This document shows, one piece after another, positions 25,087-33,673 of a DNA stretch of 64,000 nucleotides (the first letter of the stretch is position 1; the number at the start of each line of letters is the position of its first letter). Below the pieces are notes generated by a model that ran no database searches, had not been told where the DNA came from, and was given only the letters and a program-made list of their open reading frames with translations. Source of the stretch: CAZTGZ01 sp964613385 (GTDB lineage Bacteria > Bacteroidota > Bacteroidia > NS11-12g > UBA9320); NCBI GenBank assembly GCA_964613385.1, contig CAZTGZ010000010.1:1-64000 (forward strand), in the 5' to 3' direction. Made by a program: the position numbers and the translations under genes.

Positions 25087-26196
25087 TTAAGACTTTTTAT
25101 CACTTCTGGCGTTAAATCCGAATGAAAAACCGAATCTCCATCCGTTTTTACCCGGAACAGCATACATGTTTAAAGGAATATTTAGTTTCCCGCTTTTAAT
25201 GGTTTTTCCGGCCGCTAAAACCAAACCACTGTTCAAATAAGGTGTTCCTTTGCTATCGAGACGGTACTCAATGTCGGCGTTTTCAGGAACTTCAATCTGA
25301 TTTTCGAGTTTAACCCATTCACCCTGGGCGTTGATGAATCCTCTGCTGCGGGTAGAAAACCCAAAGGTAGGCCCGATGGCAAATTCGAGTCCGTTTACAT
25401 TGTTACGCAGCCCATTCATGATTACAATGCTGGGAAGGAACAATCCCTGATCTATACCGGTTACCATGGGAATTACTTCAACCAGCGCCTGATAATTTCC
25501 TTCATTCAGATATTTCTTTTCAAACTGATATCCGAATTGTGACATCATGGGGTAGGCGTTAAATCCTCCTTTATTGGTTGCAGCGCTGATGATTTTTGCA
25601 TTGGTTCCAGTAAGCACAGTGAATCCCATTCTCGGACCATTTAATTTGAGGTAATCGTCGTTTGGGTTGTTGATGGAACTCTCAAAGCTGCTCTTTTTGG
25701 TGAGTTTTTCCTGAACCAACAGATCCACTTCCTGTCCGAACATCTCTTTCAGGGCCATTTCAGTCATAATGGGTAATTCCTTAGAAAGATGCAGGTATTG
25801 TTTAACGATGGATTTTTCCATTCTTCCGGTGGCAACATCCACCATGCGTATGGTCAGAATCATGTGATCGCCAAACAACTCGCAGCTACCTGAAATTACT
25901 TTGTCTGCTTTTAGGTGATTACCCATTTCGAGCATACATGTTTTACCAAAACAATTGTTCAGATTGATCTGATTCTTTTCGCTGACAAACCGGATGTCAT
26001 ATCGGTCAACTACCTCCATTAGATTGAGTTTTTCCAATTCGATCCGAACCAAATTACCCATTTGTTCAGAGCTGATGTCAATTTTTTGCACATCAAAATT
26101 CAGAACTGCAACGGAAGCTTTTTCCTGGGCGTTAAGAGAGAAAAAAACACCGAAGAACATAGGAATAAAGAAGTTGATTTTAAGTGAGGTTTTCAT
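25087..26196 (-). CDS. Secreted protein with CsgG/TolB-N-like N-terminal domain
   Basis: About 369 residues from the ATG at 26196 (MKTSLKINFFIPMFF), which starts a signal peptide ending LNAQ; the longer frame adds 14 poor residues. The N-terminal half (about 25-150) has the alpha/beta pattern of CsgG/LpoB-like periplasmic domains: KASVAVLNFDVQ, LVRIELEKLNLMEVVDR, ADKVISGSCELFGDHMILTIRMVD. The C-terminal half (about 190-369) is glycine- and aromatic-rich, ending WRFGFSFGFNAR, and looks like outer-membrane strands. Role unknown; it may be an envelope assembly or sensing factor. A strong terminator follows. Confidence 0.72.
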   Translation of the reverse strand: MKTSLKINFFIPMFFGVFFSLNAQEKASVAVLNFDVQKIDISSEQMGNLVRIELEKLNLMEVVDRYDIRFVSEKNQINLNNCFGKTCMLEMGNHLKADKVISGSCELFGDHMILTIRMVDVATGRMEKSIVKQYLHLSKELPIMTEMALKEMFGQEVDLLVQEKLTKKSSFESSINNPNDDYLKLNGPRMGFTVLTGTNAKIISAATNKGGFNAYPMMSQFGYQFEKKYLNEGNYQALVEVIPMVTGIDQGLFLPSIVIMNGLRNNVNGLEFAIGPTFGFSTRSRGFINAQGEWVKLENQIEVPENADIEYRLDSKGTPYLNSGLVLAAGKTIKSGKLNIPLNMYAVPGKNGWRFGFSFGFNARSDKKS

Positions 26197-26420
26197 TTTA
26201 ATATTTATTTGTTGATGCAAACCAACAGCTCCTGACACGTATTCCCGGGGCGTATTTTGGGATTATTGCAAGTATTTTTTAGGAAATTCAGACCAATTTA
26301 TCAGGGTGAGGGTCTTTAGTTGCATTTTTTGCAACTCTTCGGTCGTGGTGTGTGGTTTTATCATAAAATATAGGAGCGTACATCAGAAAAATGTAACTTG
26401 CCATTTCAAAATACAGTCAG

Positions 26421-27407
26421 ATGAACCTCCAGGAATTGCTATTGGCACGGGTTAAAGACCGGATTTCAGATCACTTGAAATTGGCAGATGAACTGGCAGA
26501 TTTGTTGGACATAAGCACAGATAGCGCCTACCGACGATTGCGCGGTGAAACGGCACTGAGTATTGAAGAGGTCGGAGCAATTTGCCGCAACTATCAGATA
26601 TCATTTGACACACTCCTGAATGAAAAGCCCGGGCTGGCAGTATTTAATTACAGCCCATTGTTCGCAGGGGAGTTGAATTTTGAGAATTATCTATTACTCA
26701 TATTGGGGATGTTGCGCAAGGTTAAAGAGCATGAGGGCAAGATCATATATGCGGCAGAAGACGTACCTGTTTTAAGGAGTCTAAGCTATCCCAGGTTGGC
26801 TCAGTTTAAAATATTTTATTGGCTGAAGTCTGTTTTAAATGACCAATCGATTCAAGGGAATGAGTTCCGATTGGGGATATTACCGGAAAAATACTCCGCT
26901 ATTTGTGAGCAGATTCGGCAGGCATACAATGAGGTTTCCAGCGTGGAGATCTGGACGGTGGAGACATTGTACAGCACATTGAAACAAATAGAGTTTTTTT
27001 GGCAGACGGGCAGGTTTATTTCCAGAGAAGAGGCGATGAGTGTGTGGGAGGATATGTGTTTGGTAGTGAACGATCTGAAGCTGGGTGCAGAAAATGAAAC
27101 CAAGGATCCAGAAATGAAAAATGGGACTTCCTTTGTTCTGTATGATTGTGAAGTTTTAATTGGCAACAATTGTATCATCTTAGAATCCAGTGATTGGAAA
27201 AGGTGTTTTATCTCTTATAATTCGATGAACTCCCTGCATACGGAAGACGAGTCATTTAATGCAGAAGCCAGTCAGTGGATGCAGAATCTGATTCGCAAGT
27301 CAAATTTAATGAGCGGGGTCGGAGAAAAGCATCGATTTCGTTTTTTCAAGCTGATGGCGGATAAACTCCAGCACACGTTGGATGTGATAAATCAGGATCC
27401 GTTTTGA
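26421..27407 (+). CDS. Helix-turn-helix transcriptional regulator with a long C-terminal domain
   Basis: A 328-residue cytoplasmic protein. The N-terminus (about 15-70) is an XRE-like helix-turn-helix in the form ADELADLLDISTDSAYRRLRGETALSIEEV. The remaining 250 residues are helical without a domain I can name and probably sense a signal or mediate dimerisation. The same layout (short HTH, long helical tail, RRLRGE motif) recurs in many Bacteroidota regulators of unknown target. It is divergent from the CsgG-like gene, separated by 224 bases, and may act on it. Confidence 0.78.
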   Translation: MNLQELLLARVKDRISDHLKLADELADLLDISTDSAYRRLRGETALSIEEVGAICRNYQISFDTLLNEKPGLAVFNYSPLFAGELNFENYLLLILGMLRKVKEHEGKIIYAAEDVPVLRSLSYPRLAQFKIFYWLKSVLNDQSIQGNEFRLGILPEKYSAICEQIRQAYNEVSSVEIWTVETLYSTLKQIEFFWQTGRFISREEAMSVWEDMCLVVNDLKLGAENETKDPEMKNGTSFVLYDCEVLIGNNCIILESSDWKRCFISYNSMNSLHTEDESFNAEASQWMQNLIRKSNLMSGVGEKHRFRFFKLMADKLQHTLDVINQDPF

Positions 27408-27445
27408 TGGGGCAACTCAAGCCCGAATGGAAACAGCAGGTACGC

Positions 27446-28219
27446 CTAATTCTCAGTTTTATGAGAAATTGAATCCGAAAACAGCCTATACATATTTTCA
27501 TATTCCGGCGCATTTTCCTTCAGCCATAGCAGATGTTGCTCCATAATTCGGGTGTCTTTTCTTTTAGCGGGTCCGGTTTGGGCTTGTAGGGGTCCGAGTT
27601 CTAACGCTTTCAGCAGCGTTTCACTGAATAAAGGTCTGAGTATTTCAGGATTTTGGCCTGATTTAGACGCCAGTTCTCCTGAGATCTGATATAAATGATT
27701 TACAAAATTATTCGCGAAAACCGCTGCCAGATGCAAGATCTGTCTTTGGGGGCTTTTGCAGATCCGGACGTGAACAGAAAGTCGCTCGGCCAATTCCTGA
27801 ATAGCTTTTTCAGTGATGCTGTCGGATGCTTCAATGAGCAGGGGAACTTTGTTGAAATCGATTTTGCGCGATTTGGTCAGGGTTTGAAGCGGATACAGAA
27901 CACCGAATTTAAGATTATGAGGAGTCAGAATATCCATGGCAGTGGAACCGGAGCAATGGATGAGAATATTTCCGCAATGTTTCAGATGGTGTGCAGCCGT
28001 CTCTAATTGATCATCAGAAGTACACAGGAACACCCAGTCGGCCCGGCTTTTATAAGAGATTTCGGTACCATAATAAGCGCCGAATTTTATCGCCAGTTCT
28101 TTCGCTGAATGGCCATTTCTGGATATGACCTGTTCAATTTGAACCCCGATTTTATCCAGGGCATGAGCCAGATGCCAACCCAGATTGCCTGCACCAACAA
28201 TAATGGCCGTTTCAGACAT
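27446..28219 (-). CDS. Rossmann-fold DUF2520 protein
   Basis: A 257-residue cytoplasmic protein: an N-terminal NAD(P)-binding Rossmann domain (VGAGNLGWHLAHAL at 8-21, then FLCTSDDQL and ILIHCSGS) and a C-terminal helical DUF2520 domain (about 125-250; LHLAAVFANNFVNHL). It resembles ketopantoate or 6-phosphogluconate dehydrogenases in layout but its substrate is unknown. The start overlaps the end of ccmF by 8 bases, so it is the distal gene of the cytochrome maturation operon; in Bacteroidota this gene is often found there. Confidence 0.88.
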   Translation of the reverse strand: MSETAIIVGAGNLGWHLAHALDKIGVQIEQVISRNGHSAKELAIKFGAYYGTEISYKSRADWVFLCTSDDQLETAAHHLKHCGNILIHCSGSTAMDILTPHNLKFGVLYPLQTLTKSRKIDFNKVPLLIEASDSITEKAIQELAERLSVHVRICKSPQRQILHLAAVFANNFVNHLYQISGELASKSGQNPEILRPLFSETLLKALELGPLQAQTGPAKRKDTRIMEQHLLWLKENAPEYENMYRLFSDSISHKTEN

Positions 28220-30827
28220 GTACCTGCGCTTTTTGTTTCATGCGCTGACGTATGCTTAACACAAAACCTGTAAGCATAATGAGCGTACCTGCCCAAAGCA
28301 GATTGATCCATGGAAATACAATGGCTTTCATGATGATATAATCCGGAATTACTTCCTTCTGCTTCGCTTCGAGCACGATACCTTCGCCGCTGATTTTCTT
28401 TCTCATGGTCAATTGGAGTCCGGCATTTTCTTCCCTGGTGAAAATCGTATAGTCATCGACCAGAGTCTTGCCATATACCGGTTTCATCTGCCAAAAAGAA
28501 TCTCCGCGTATCACATCAAAGAATCCGATGGTGAGCCTGTGACCCTTGAGATCATTGGAAATATCTTCTCCATTCGTTTCTCTCAACTCCTTGAAAATCA
28601 CAACATTCTTGTTGATTACTAAGGTGTCTCCCGGTTTGATGTCATGCGTTCCGGCATCCTGCCATTCTTCGGCCTGATCCTTTCTTCTAACGGAGGTGAC
28701 ATGGGTAAAAATATCTTTTGAAATAAAATGACGGGTATCAGGATTGGGCATCAACCCTTGTCGTTCATTGAACTGGGCATTAGGATACAGGCTAAATGCC
28801 TCACCGTTCTTTTGATTCAAGTAGTCGACACGATAAAATGTATTAGGTCCTTCGGTGCTGTCACCGCGATAGGTTATCTGATAATCACCCATTTGAACCG
28901 GAACTCCGTTTTGCAGGAACAGATTTTCCCGGGTGGTTTTCTCATCAAAGCTCTCACCATAGCTATGTACATAGTTGAGTGAGATTACATGCTGTTTCGA
29001 CCCTGAAACCAATATTCCGATCAACATCATCCCCAGGCCAATATGTGCCACGGCTCCACCGGAAACTTTTAAATTTCCCTTGAGCACTTTATACACATAA
29101 AAGGCATTTGCAACCATGGCGTAAAAGGCGGCCAACATGAGCCCAATCAATAAAGGAGCGTTTATCTGGAATAACCAAATTCCACCGATGGTTAATACGA
29201 TGGCCGCAATCAGGGTATAGCCCAACAGAGGCAGGACTTTCTTAGGGTCAGATTTACGGTATTTGAAATATTGACCTATGGCGCTCAGTAAGGCAATGAG
29301 TATGGCAATAGGTAACTGCCAACGGTTATAGAATTCCACAACATTGGTAGGTGGTGCTGCTTTGCCAGCGGCTATATCTTTTAGTTTATCCCATCCCGTG
29401 AGGTTGGCCAGGGGTTCCAGTACAAATGCGAATGCCGTGGTTATCTTGTTGAGTACGGGAATGGAAGTATTTACGAGAACCTGAAAAGCAGAAAGTAAGA
29501 GAATCAGCGTTCCTATAAACATCCAGAACTCCCGACTCCACATATTTTCTTCCTTTTCGCTCAGGGGAATATTGCGATAGAGGTTCATGGTCATCCATAT
29601 GATAGAAACCGTGAAATAGATGAGATTAGGGATTTTCAGGAAAGTACCCGCCCCAACATTTATTAGGAGCAAGGTGAGCAGAGAAAGCGCATAGATATAC
29701 CTTGCCCGGCTATGTTGGAAACTCACCGCCGTCATCAGACCCAGGAACATAAATACGAACACCATCAGTTGCCCGCTGAGTCCTAAGTCTGTAAAGCTGT
29801 GAACAGAGGTATCTCCCAATATGCCGCTTCGTGTAAGAAAAGTGGCGTAGAGCACCAGGATAAAGCTACTTCCCGCCAATATCAGGGATAAAATCTGATA
29901 ATTTCCGGTACTTTTTTGAATCAGCATCACATGCACGGCAGCGATAATGACCAGCCAGGGTATGAGGGAGGCATTTTCAACCGGATCCCAGGCCCAGTAT
30001 CCACCAAAGCTCAGGCTTTCGTAAGCCCAAAAGCCACCCATGATGATACCGGCACCTAAAACCATCACACAGAACAAAGTCCAGGGCAATGCCGGTGCAA
30101 TCCACCCCTTATAATCCCGAAGCCACATAGCTGCAATCACGAATGCAAATGGCACGATGGAGGCAGCAAAACCAAGGAATAAGGTTGGAGGATGTATTAC
30201 CATCCAATAGTTCTGTAAAAGCGGATTCAGCCCATTGCCATTTACGATGACTTTTAAATAATTGGCCTTGCCTACACTTTCAAGTATAGGAATATCCATG
30301 AGTTCGGGTTTGGCAATTCGGAGCAATTCAAATGGGCTGCTACCGAGTTTTATGCCGGGTAACCATTCGATGCCCAGAATCATACTTCCCAAAACTATTT
30401 GTGCCAACGCCACCACCACCATCACCGGGGCTTCCCATTTGCCTGATCTGAAGAGGAAAATTCCCAGCACTGCATGCCAGAACATCCATAAAAGAAAGCT
30501 TCCTTCTTGTCCTTCCCAAAAGCAGCTGATCATATAGTGCACCGGCAACTCAAGGGAAGAATGTTGCCAGGCATAGGCATATTCGAAATAGTGACTGTGA
30601 ATGATATAGAAAAGGGTGATAAAAATGCCGGCAACTGAAGCCGCATGAACAAGAAAAGTTATTCTTCCTGTTTTTATCCATTTGCTTTTATCCGAACCTT
30701 CCGTCCTGGTCGACAGAAAATACGCCAATGCAGCCAGAATAGAGGAAGTAAGCGATAAAGCGACGAAAAATTTGCCCAGGTTTCCGGGTAACAAGTGTTC
30801 CCCTATAAATGTAATGGTAGGATCCAT
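28212..30827 (-). CDS. ccmF: Cytochrome c heme lyase subunit CcmF
   Basis: An 871-residue polytopic inner-membrane protein with about 14-15 membrane segments. The heme-handling WWD domain is at about 265-290 (FGGYWAWDPVENASLIPW), flanked by conserved histidines; PPTLFLGF lies ahead of it, and a large periplasmic loop (about 640-830) is followed by a last membrane helix. It works with CcmE and CcmH-type proteins to attach heme to apocytochromes c in the periplasm. It follows ccmE by 2 bases and overlaps the DUF2520 gene by 8. No ccmH or ccmG is seen in the window. Confidence 0.94.
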   Translation of the reverse strand: MDPTITFIGEHLLPGNLGKFFVALSLTSSILAALAYFLSTRTEGSDKSKWIKTGRITFLVHAASVAGIFITLFYIIHSHYFEYAYAWQHSSLELPVHYMISCFWEGQEGSFLLWMFWHAVLGIFLFRSGKWEAPVMVVVALAQIVLGSMILGIEWLPGIKLGSSPFELLRIAKPELMDIPILESVGKANYLKVIVNGNGLNPLLQNYWMVIHPPTLFLGFAASIVPFAFVIAAMWLRDYKGWIAPALPWTLFCVMVLGAGIIMGGFWAYESLSFGGYWAWDPVENASLIPWLVIIAAVHVMLIQKSTGNYQILSLILAGSSFILVLYATFLTRSGILGDTSVHSFTDLGLSGQLMVFVFMFLGLMTAVSFQHSRARYIYALSLLTLLLINVGAGTFLKIPNLIYFTVSIIWMTMNLYRNIPLSEKEENMWSREFWMFIGTLILLLSAFQVLVNTSIPVLNKITTAFAFVLEPLANLTGWDKLKDIAAGKAAPPTNVVEFYNRWQLPIAILIALLSAIGQYFKYRKSDPKKVLPLLGYTLIAAIVLTIGGIWLFQINAPLLIGLMLAAFYAMVANAFYVYKVLKGNLKVSGGAVAHIGLGMMLIGILVSGSKQHVISLNYVHSYGESFDEKTTRENLFLQNGVPVQMGDYQITYRGDSTEGPNTFYRVDYLNQKNGEAFSLYPNAQFNERQGLMPNPDTRHFISKDIFTHVTSVRRKDQAEEWQDAGTHDIKPGDTLVINKNVVIFKELRETNGEDISNDLKGHRLTIGFFDVIRGDSFWQMKPVYGKTLVDDYTIFTREENAGLQLTMRKKISGEGIVLEAKQKEVIPDYIIMKAIVFPWINLLWAGTLIMLTGFVLSIRQRMKQKAQVHV

Positions 30828-30829
30828 GT

Positions 30830-31216
30830 TTACAGGTCTTCTACTTCATTTTCATATTTCGAAGGGCATTTCGTCTGAATCTGCGAGGCTGTAAATTCCC
30901 CATTATCAGCATATTTACCCACAACCACCACTTCTTCGCTTCTTTCAAAATCGTAAGGTTTTTCTTTCAGACAGATCACTTTCTGAACATCACCGTTCAT
31001 GTCTTTGGCGTAAAAGGTGAATTTTTCAGGGTCTATTTCCGGCTTATAGGTAATTTCCTTCTCTTTGACCAGTTGAGTTTTAACATGAAATTCCTTTCCG
31101 GGAGTCTCTCTGGCATCTTCGAAATTAACAAAAGACCCTGCGCTCCCATAAGAAGCAACTATTGCGCCTATGGCCACTGCGATAATTACCAATAAAGCAA
31201 TATGAGTTATTTTCAT
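30830..31216 (-). CDS. ccmE: Heme chaperone CcmE with CxxxY motif
   Basis: A 128-residue periplasmic heme chaperone with one N-terminal membrane anchor (about 5-22). The OB-fold region (FHVKTQLVKEKEITY, FTFYAKDMNGDVQKV, EEVVVVGKY) is followed by the heme-binding end. Where standard CcmE has HxxxY (in the context VLAKHDENY), this one has TKCPSKY: C117 replaces the histidine and Y121 is kept. This CxxxY form is known from archaea and Desulfovibrio. I start at the ATG at 31216, which overlaps the ccmD stop by 4 bases; the longer upstream frame is in the shadow of ccmD. Confidence 0.93.
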   Translation of the reverse strand: MKITHIALLVIIAVAIGAIVASYGSAGSFVNFEDARETPGKEFHVKTQLVKEKEITYKPEIDPEKFTFYAKDMNGDVQKVICLKEKPYDFERSEEVVVVGKYADNGEFTASQIQTKCPSKYENEVEDL

Positions 31217-31419
31217 TTTTTCTGATCTTGTTCTAATTTGTTGAGCCTTCTGTCCAATAGCACGAGGTAAATGACTATACCGACAAAAATGATGCACAAA
31301 ACGGCGGCTACCACCATATATCTTCCATGCCTGTAAAAGGCATCCGTCCAGTTATTTTCGGCAGCCATTGCACGTAATTGTGCGGACATAAGCATCAAGA
31401 AAACACCGAGTTTATTCAT
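31213..31419 (-). CDS. ccmD: CcmD-like small membrane protein
   Basis: A 68-residue protein with a membrane helix (about 34-54: YMVVAAVLCIIFVGIVIYLVLL) and a basic, charged tail DRRLNKLEQDQKK, the layout of CcmD, which helps release heme-loaded CcmE from the CcmABC complex. The N-terminal hydrophobic stretch (2-18) may be a signal sequence or second helix, longer than in classical CcmD. It overlaps ccmC by 8 bases and ccmE by 4, so all are translated from one message. Confidence 0.82.
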   Translation of the reverse strand: MNKLGVFLMLMSAQLRAMAAENNWTDAFYRHGRYMVVAAVLCIIFVGIVIYLVLLDRRLNKLEQDQKK

Positions 31420-32458
31420 TTTGTTTTTTTATTTCAAGGCTGGATATCCGGGTATGTAATTGTGCCAACCAAAATCCGAAAAGTATGAATCCGGTCACGG
31501 CTGGATAGAATACAATTCTCAGGTTGTTATCCAAATCGTAATTGTTGAATCCCACTGAATCACCACTTCCCGGATGCAGACTGAAATCAGCTACCTTGGG
31601 AAGAATAATGATAAGTACTATGAATATGGGGAAAGCCAATATATTATAAACTGCAGCCAGACGCCCGATTTTGTTTTGATCCTTTATGGTTTTGCGCAAA
31701 ATCTGATAGGCCAGGTAAATTAAGACGCCAATGGCAGCACCATTCAATTTAGGGTCGGGGCTCCAAAAAACGCCCCAGGTAAAACGGGCCCAGAATGCTC
31801 CAGTACTAATCCCAAGTAAGCCGAAAAGCACACCGGTATAGGCCAGGGCATTTGCCCGAACATCATACATCGGGTTTAATTTGTTCAAATACAAAATACT
31901 ATAAATGAAAGATGCGAACAGCAAGGCAATCATCGCAAACCACATGGGAACATGAAAATTCAGGTTGCGGATGGTTTCGAACAGAACGCCGCGGTAGGGG
32001 AAGCTGAAATATGCTGCTTTTTTAAAACCGGATGGTGCGTCACACGAAATGAGGCTGTCAGATTGCCCGGGGGCGCTCAGGGTCAATATACCCGGCGAAA
32101 GAAACAAACCGTGCTTTTCATCTTCCAAAACAACGGTAAATGCTTCATTTTGAGCTGTTTTTGGCAAGCTCAGGTCAGGAAATGGGAATTGTAATGCCAA
32201 TTCGTTTTCTCCCTTTATTTCAGCATGACCACAGATATAGAAACTATCTTTCTTCAGCCATACTTTAACCGGATAATCCTTTTCAAAGTGTGTGTTATAC
32301 CCTTCCAGAGAGATGCTTAAAACGGAATCGGTAATTTCGGCCCGCTCGGGTGATATGCCGGCAATGCCCGGACCAACAGGGGTTGTCAGTCCCATGTAAA
32401 GAGCATAAGCTATCAATAAAACTGACAAAGATTTCCAGACTATATCAAACCGCATCAT
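31412..32458 (-). CDS. ccmC: CcmC-like heme exporter protein (CcsA/CcmC family)
   Basis: A 348-residue inner-membrane protein. The C-terminal 170 residues form a six-helix CcmC/CcsA domain with its heme-interaction segment WARFTWGVFWSPDPKLNG (about 225-242), where the last W of the canonical WWD is kept in modified form. The N-terminal 160 residues hold one membrane helix and a periplasmic beta domain that the short E. coli CcmC lacks. Its role is to pass heme to CcmE. Two starting methionines are adjacent (32458 and 32455). The gene is 66 bases after ccmB. Confidence 0.88.
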   Translation of the reverse strand: MMRFDIVWKSLSVLLIAYALYMGLTTPVGPGIAGISPERAEITDSVLSISLEGYNTHFEKDYPVKVWLKKDSFYICGHAEIKGENELALQFPFPDLSLPKTAQNEAFTVVLEDEKHGLFLSPGILTLSAPGQSDSLISCDAPSGFKKAAYFSFPYRGVLFETIRNLNFHVPMWFAMIALLFASFIYSILYLNKLNPMYDVRANALAYTGVLFGLLGISTGAFWARFTWGVFWSPDPKLNGAAIGVLIYLAYQILRKTIKDQNKIGRLAAVYNILAFPIFIVLIIILPKVADFSLHPGSGDSVGFNNYDLDNNLRIVFYPAVTGFILFGFWLAQLHTRISSLEIKKQNE

Positions 32459-32524
32459 GATGAATAGATAACCGCAAAATTAAACAATTGCAATGGCTTA
32501 CATCAGGCCGTTGAGGTTTTCAAA

Positions 32525-33187
32525 TTATTCTCTCCAGACAAAACGATATAAAACAACCCCTAACAACGTGAACATCAGATCTAACAGCAATAAAACAATG
32601 AGGTCTTTAATACCATTTCCGGCGCGGTTACCAACGGCTACAGCAGATGCGCGAACGGTTATCAATACTAATGGAATCAACAATGGGAAACTCAGCACGG
32701 GCACCAATAAATGGTTACCACCTGCTTTTGTTGCCAATGCACTGAGCATAGAAACCAGGGCACTTAATCCGGTAGTGAATGCGAAAACAACACCCAGAAA
32801 CAGCCCCCATTCCTTGATTTCATTCCCGAGCAGGACCACAAAAGTCAAAGTGCAAACCATGCTCAACAGGAATGATAAAAACATGTGATAAAGCACCTTG
32901 CCTAACAAAATTGCCTGAGGAGAGGCCAATTGATGAAGATAGAGCATTTGACCTTGATTTTCCTGAAGAAAACCTTTGGCTACTGCTTGTATGGTTGTGA
33001 GCAATAAAATTATCCAGAACAACCCATTCCAGGTGCGCACCGGGAGATTTCCTATGCTGAGATAGGCAATAAATACGGCAGCAATAAGTTGCAGAATAAT
33101 TCCACTCAGGGCATACCTCTGCTTCCATTCCGTTTTTAATTCCTTTAAAAACAAAAGAGCTACCTGCCTGAATAAGGGTAATTCCAT
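32525..33187 (-). CDS. ccmB: Heme exporter subunit CcmB
   Basis: About 220 residues with six membrane segments; typical CcmB pieces are LLFLKELKTEWKQRYALSGI at the start, FWIILLLTTIQAVAKGF, and LLVPVLSFPLLIPLVLI near the end. It is the membrane half of the CcmAB ABC transporter that drives release of heme-bound CcmE. I use the ATG at 33187; the open frame also reaches a TTG at 33199. It is the first gene of the ccm operon. The ATPase gene ccmA is not next to it and must lie elsewhere. Confidence 0.9.
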   Translation of the reverse strand: MELPLFRQVALLFLKELKTEWKQRYALSGIILQLIAAVFIAYLSIGNLPVRTWNGLFWIILLLTTIQAVAKGFLQENQGQMLYLHQLASPQAILLGKVLYHMFLSFLLSMVCTLTFVVLLGNEIKEWGLFLGVVFAFTTGLSALVSMLSALATKAGGNHLLVPVLSFPLLIPLVLITVRASAVAVGNRAGNGIKDLIVLLLLDLMFTLLGVVLYRFVWRE

Positions 33188-33204
33188 ATTTTTGCGCAAA
33201 ATTA
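33187..33204. promoter_or_regulatory. Overlapping divergent -7 elements between ccmB and the TerB-like gene
   Basis: Plus strand TATTTTTG (33187-33194) sits 18 bases before the ATG at 33213. Minus strand TAATTTTG (33204 to 33197) sits 9 bases before the ccmB ATG at 33187. The two boxes overlap the same 18 bases, so RNA polymerase cannot serve both at once. Confidence 0.5.
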
Positions 33205-33212
33205 AACCTGAA

Positions 33213-33671
33213 ATGTTATACCAGTTATCTCACCTTAGCGAAGAAGAAAGAGAAATTATTTATGATGCCCCTGTTTGGGTAGCAGCTTATGTGGCTTTGG
33301 CCGATAATCAGATTACGGTAGAAGAACGTCGAAAAATTGTAGAAATGGTGCATACCAAGACTTTTTCGGAGAAGAATGACCTCAGTGAGATGTACAAGGA
33401 ATTGGAAAATGATATTGCTGTTAGAATAGATAATGCCATTAAATCCATTCCTACATATCAGGAAGAAAAAGAGCCATTTGTTCGCGCCAAATTGGTTTAT
33501 TTGAACCAGGTAATGAAAAAACTTGACTTAACGTTTGCTCGTCAGCTTTATAAGAGTTTGCAGGATTTCGCGGTTTTTACGGCCCAAACGACGGGAGGAG
33601 TATTAGGAGTACATCGCATCAACGATACGGAGAAGCTGTTGTTGCAATTAGATATGATTGAAAAACCCTGA
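33213..33671 (+). CDS. TerB-like helical protein
   Basis: About 152 residues from the ATG at 33213 (the open frame starts at a TTG 21 bases earlier, inside the promoter region). It is all-helical and cytoplasmic, with an acidic patch VALADNQITVEERRKIVEMV (about 25-45) like the metal-binding ADG.I..EE stretch of TerB proteins; the similarity is partial. The function is unknown. Its stop lies two bases before the TTG start of accC, so the two are coupled. Confidence 0.72.
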   Translation: MLYQLSHLSEEEREIIYDAPVWVAAYVALADNQITVEERRKIVEMVHTKTFSEKNDLSEMYKELENDIAVRIDNAIKSIPTYQEEKEPFVRAKLVYLNQVMKKLDLTFARQLYKSLQDFAVFTAQTTGGVLGVHRINDTEKLLLQLDMIEKP

Positions 33672-33673
33672 TT

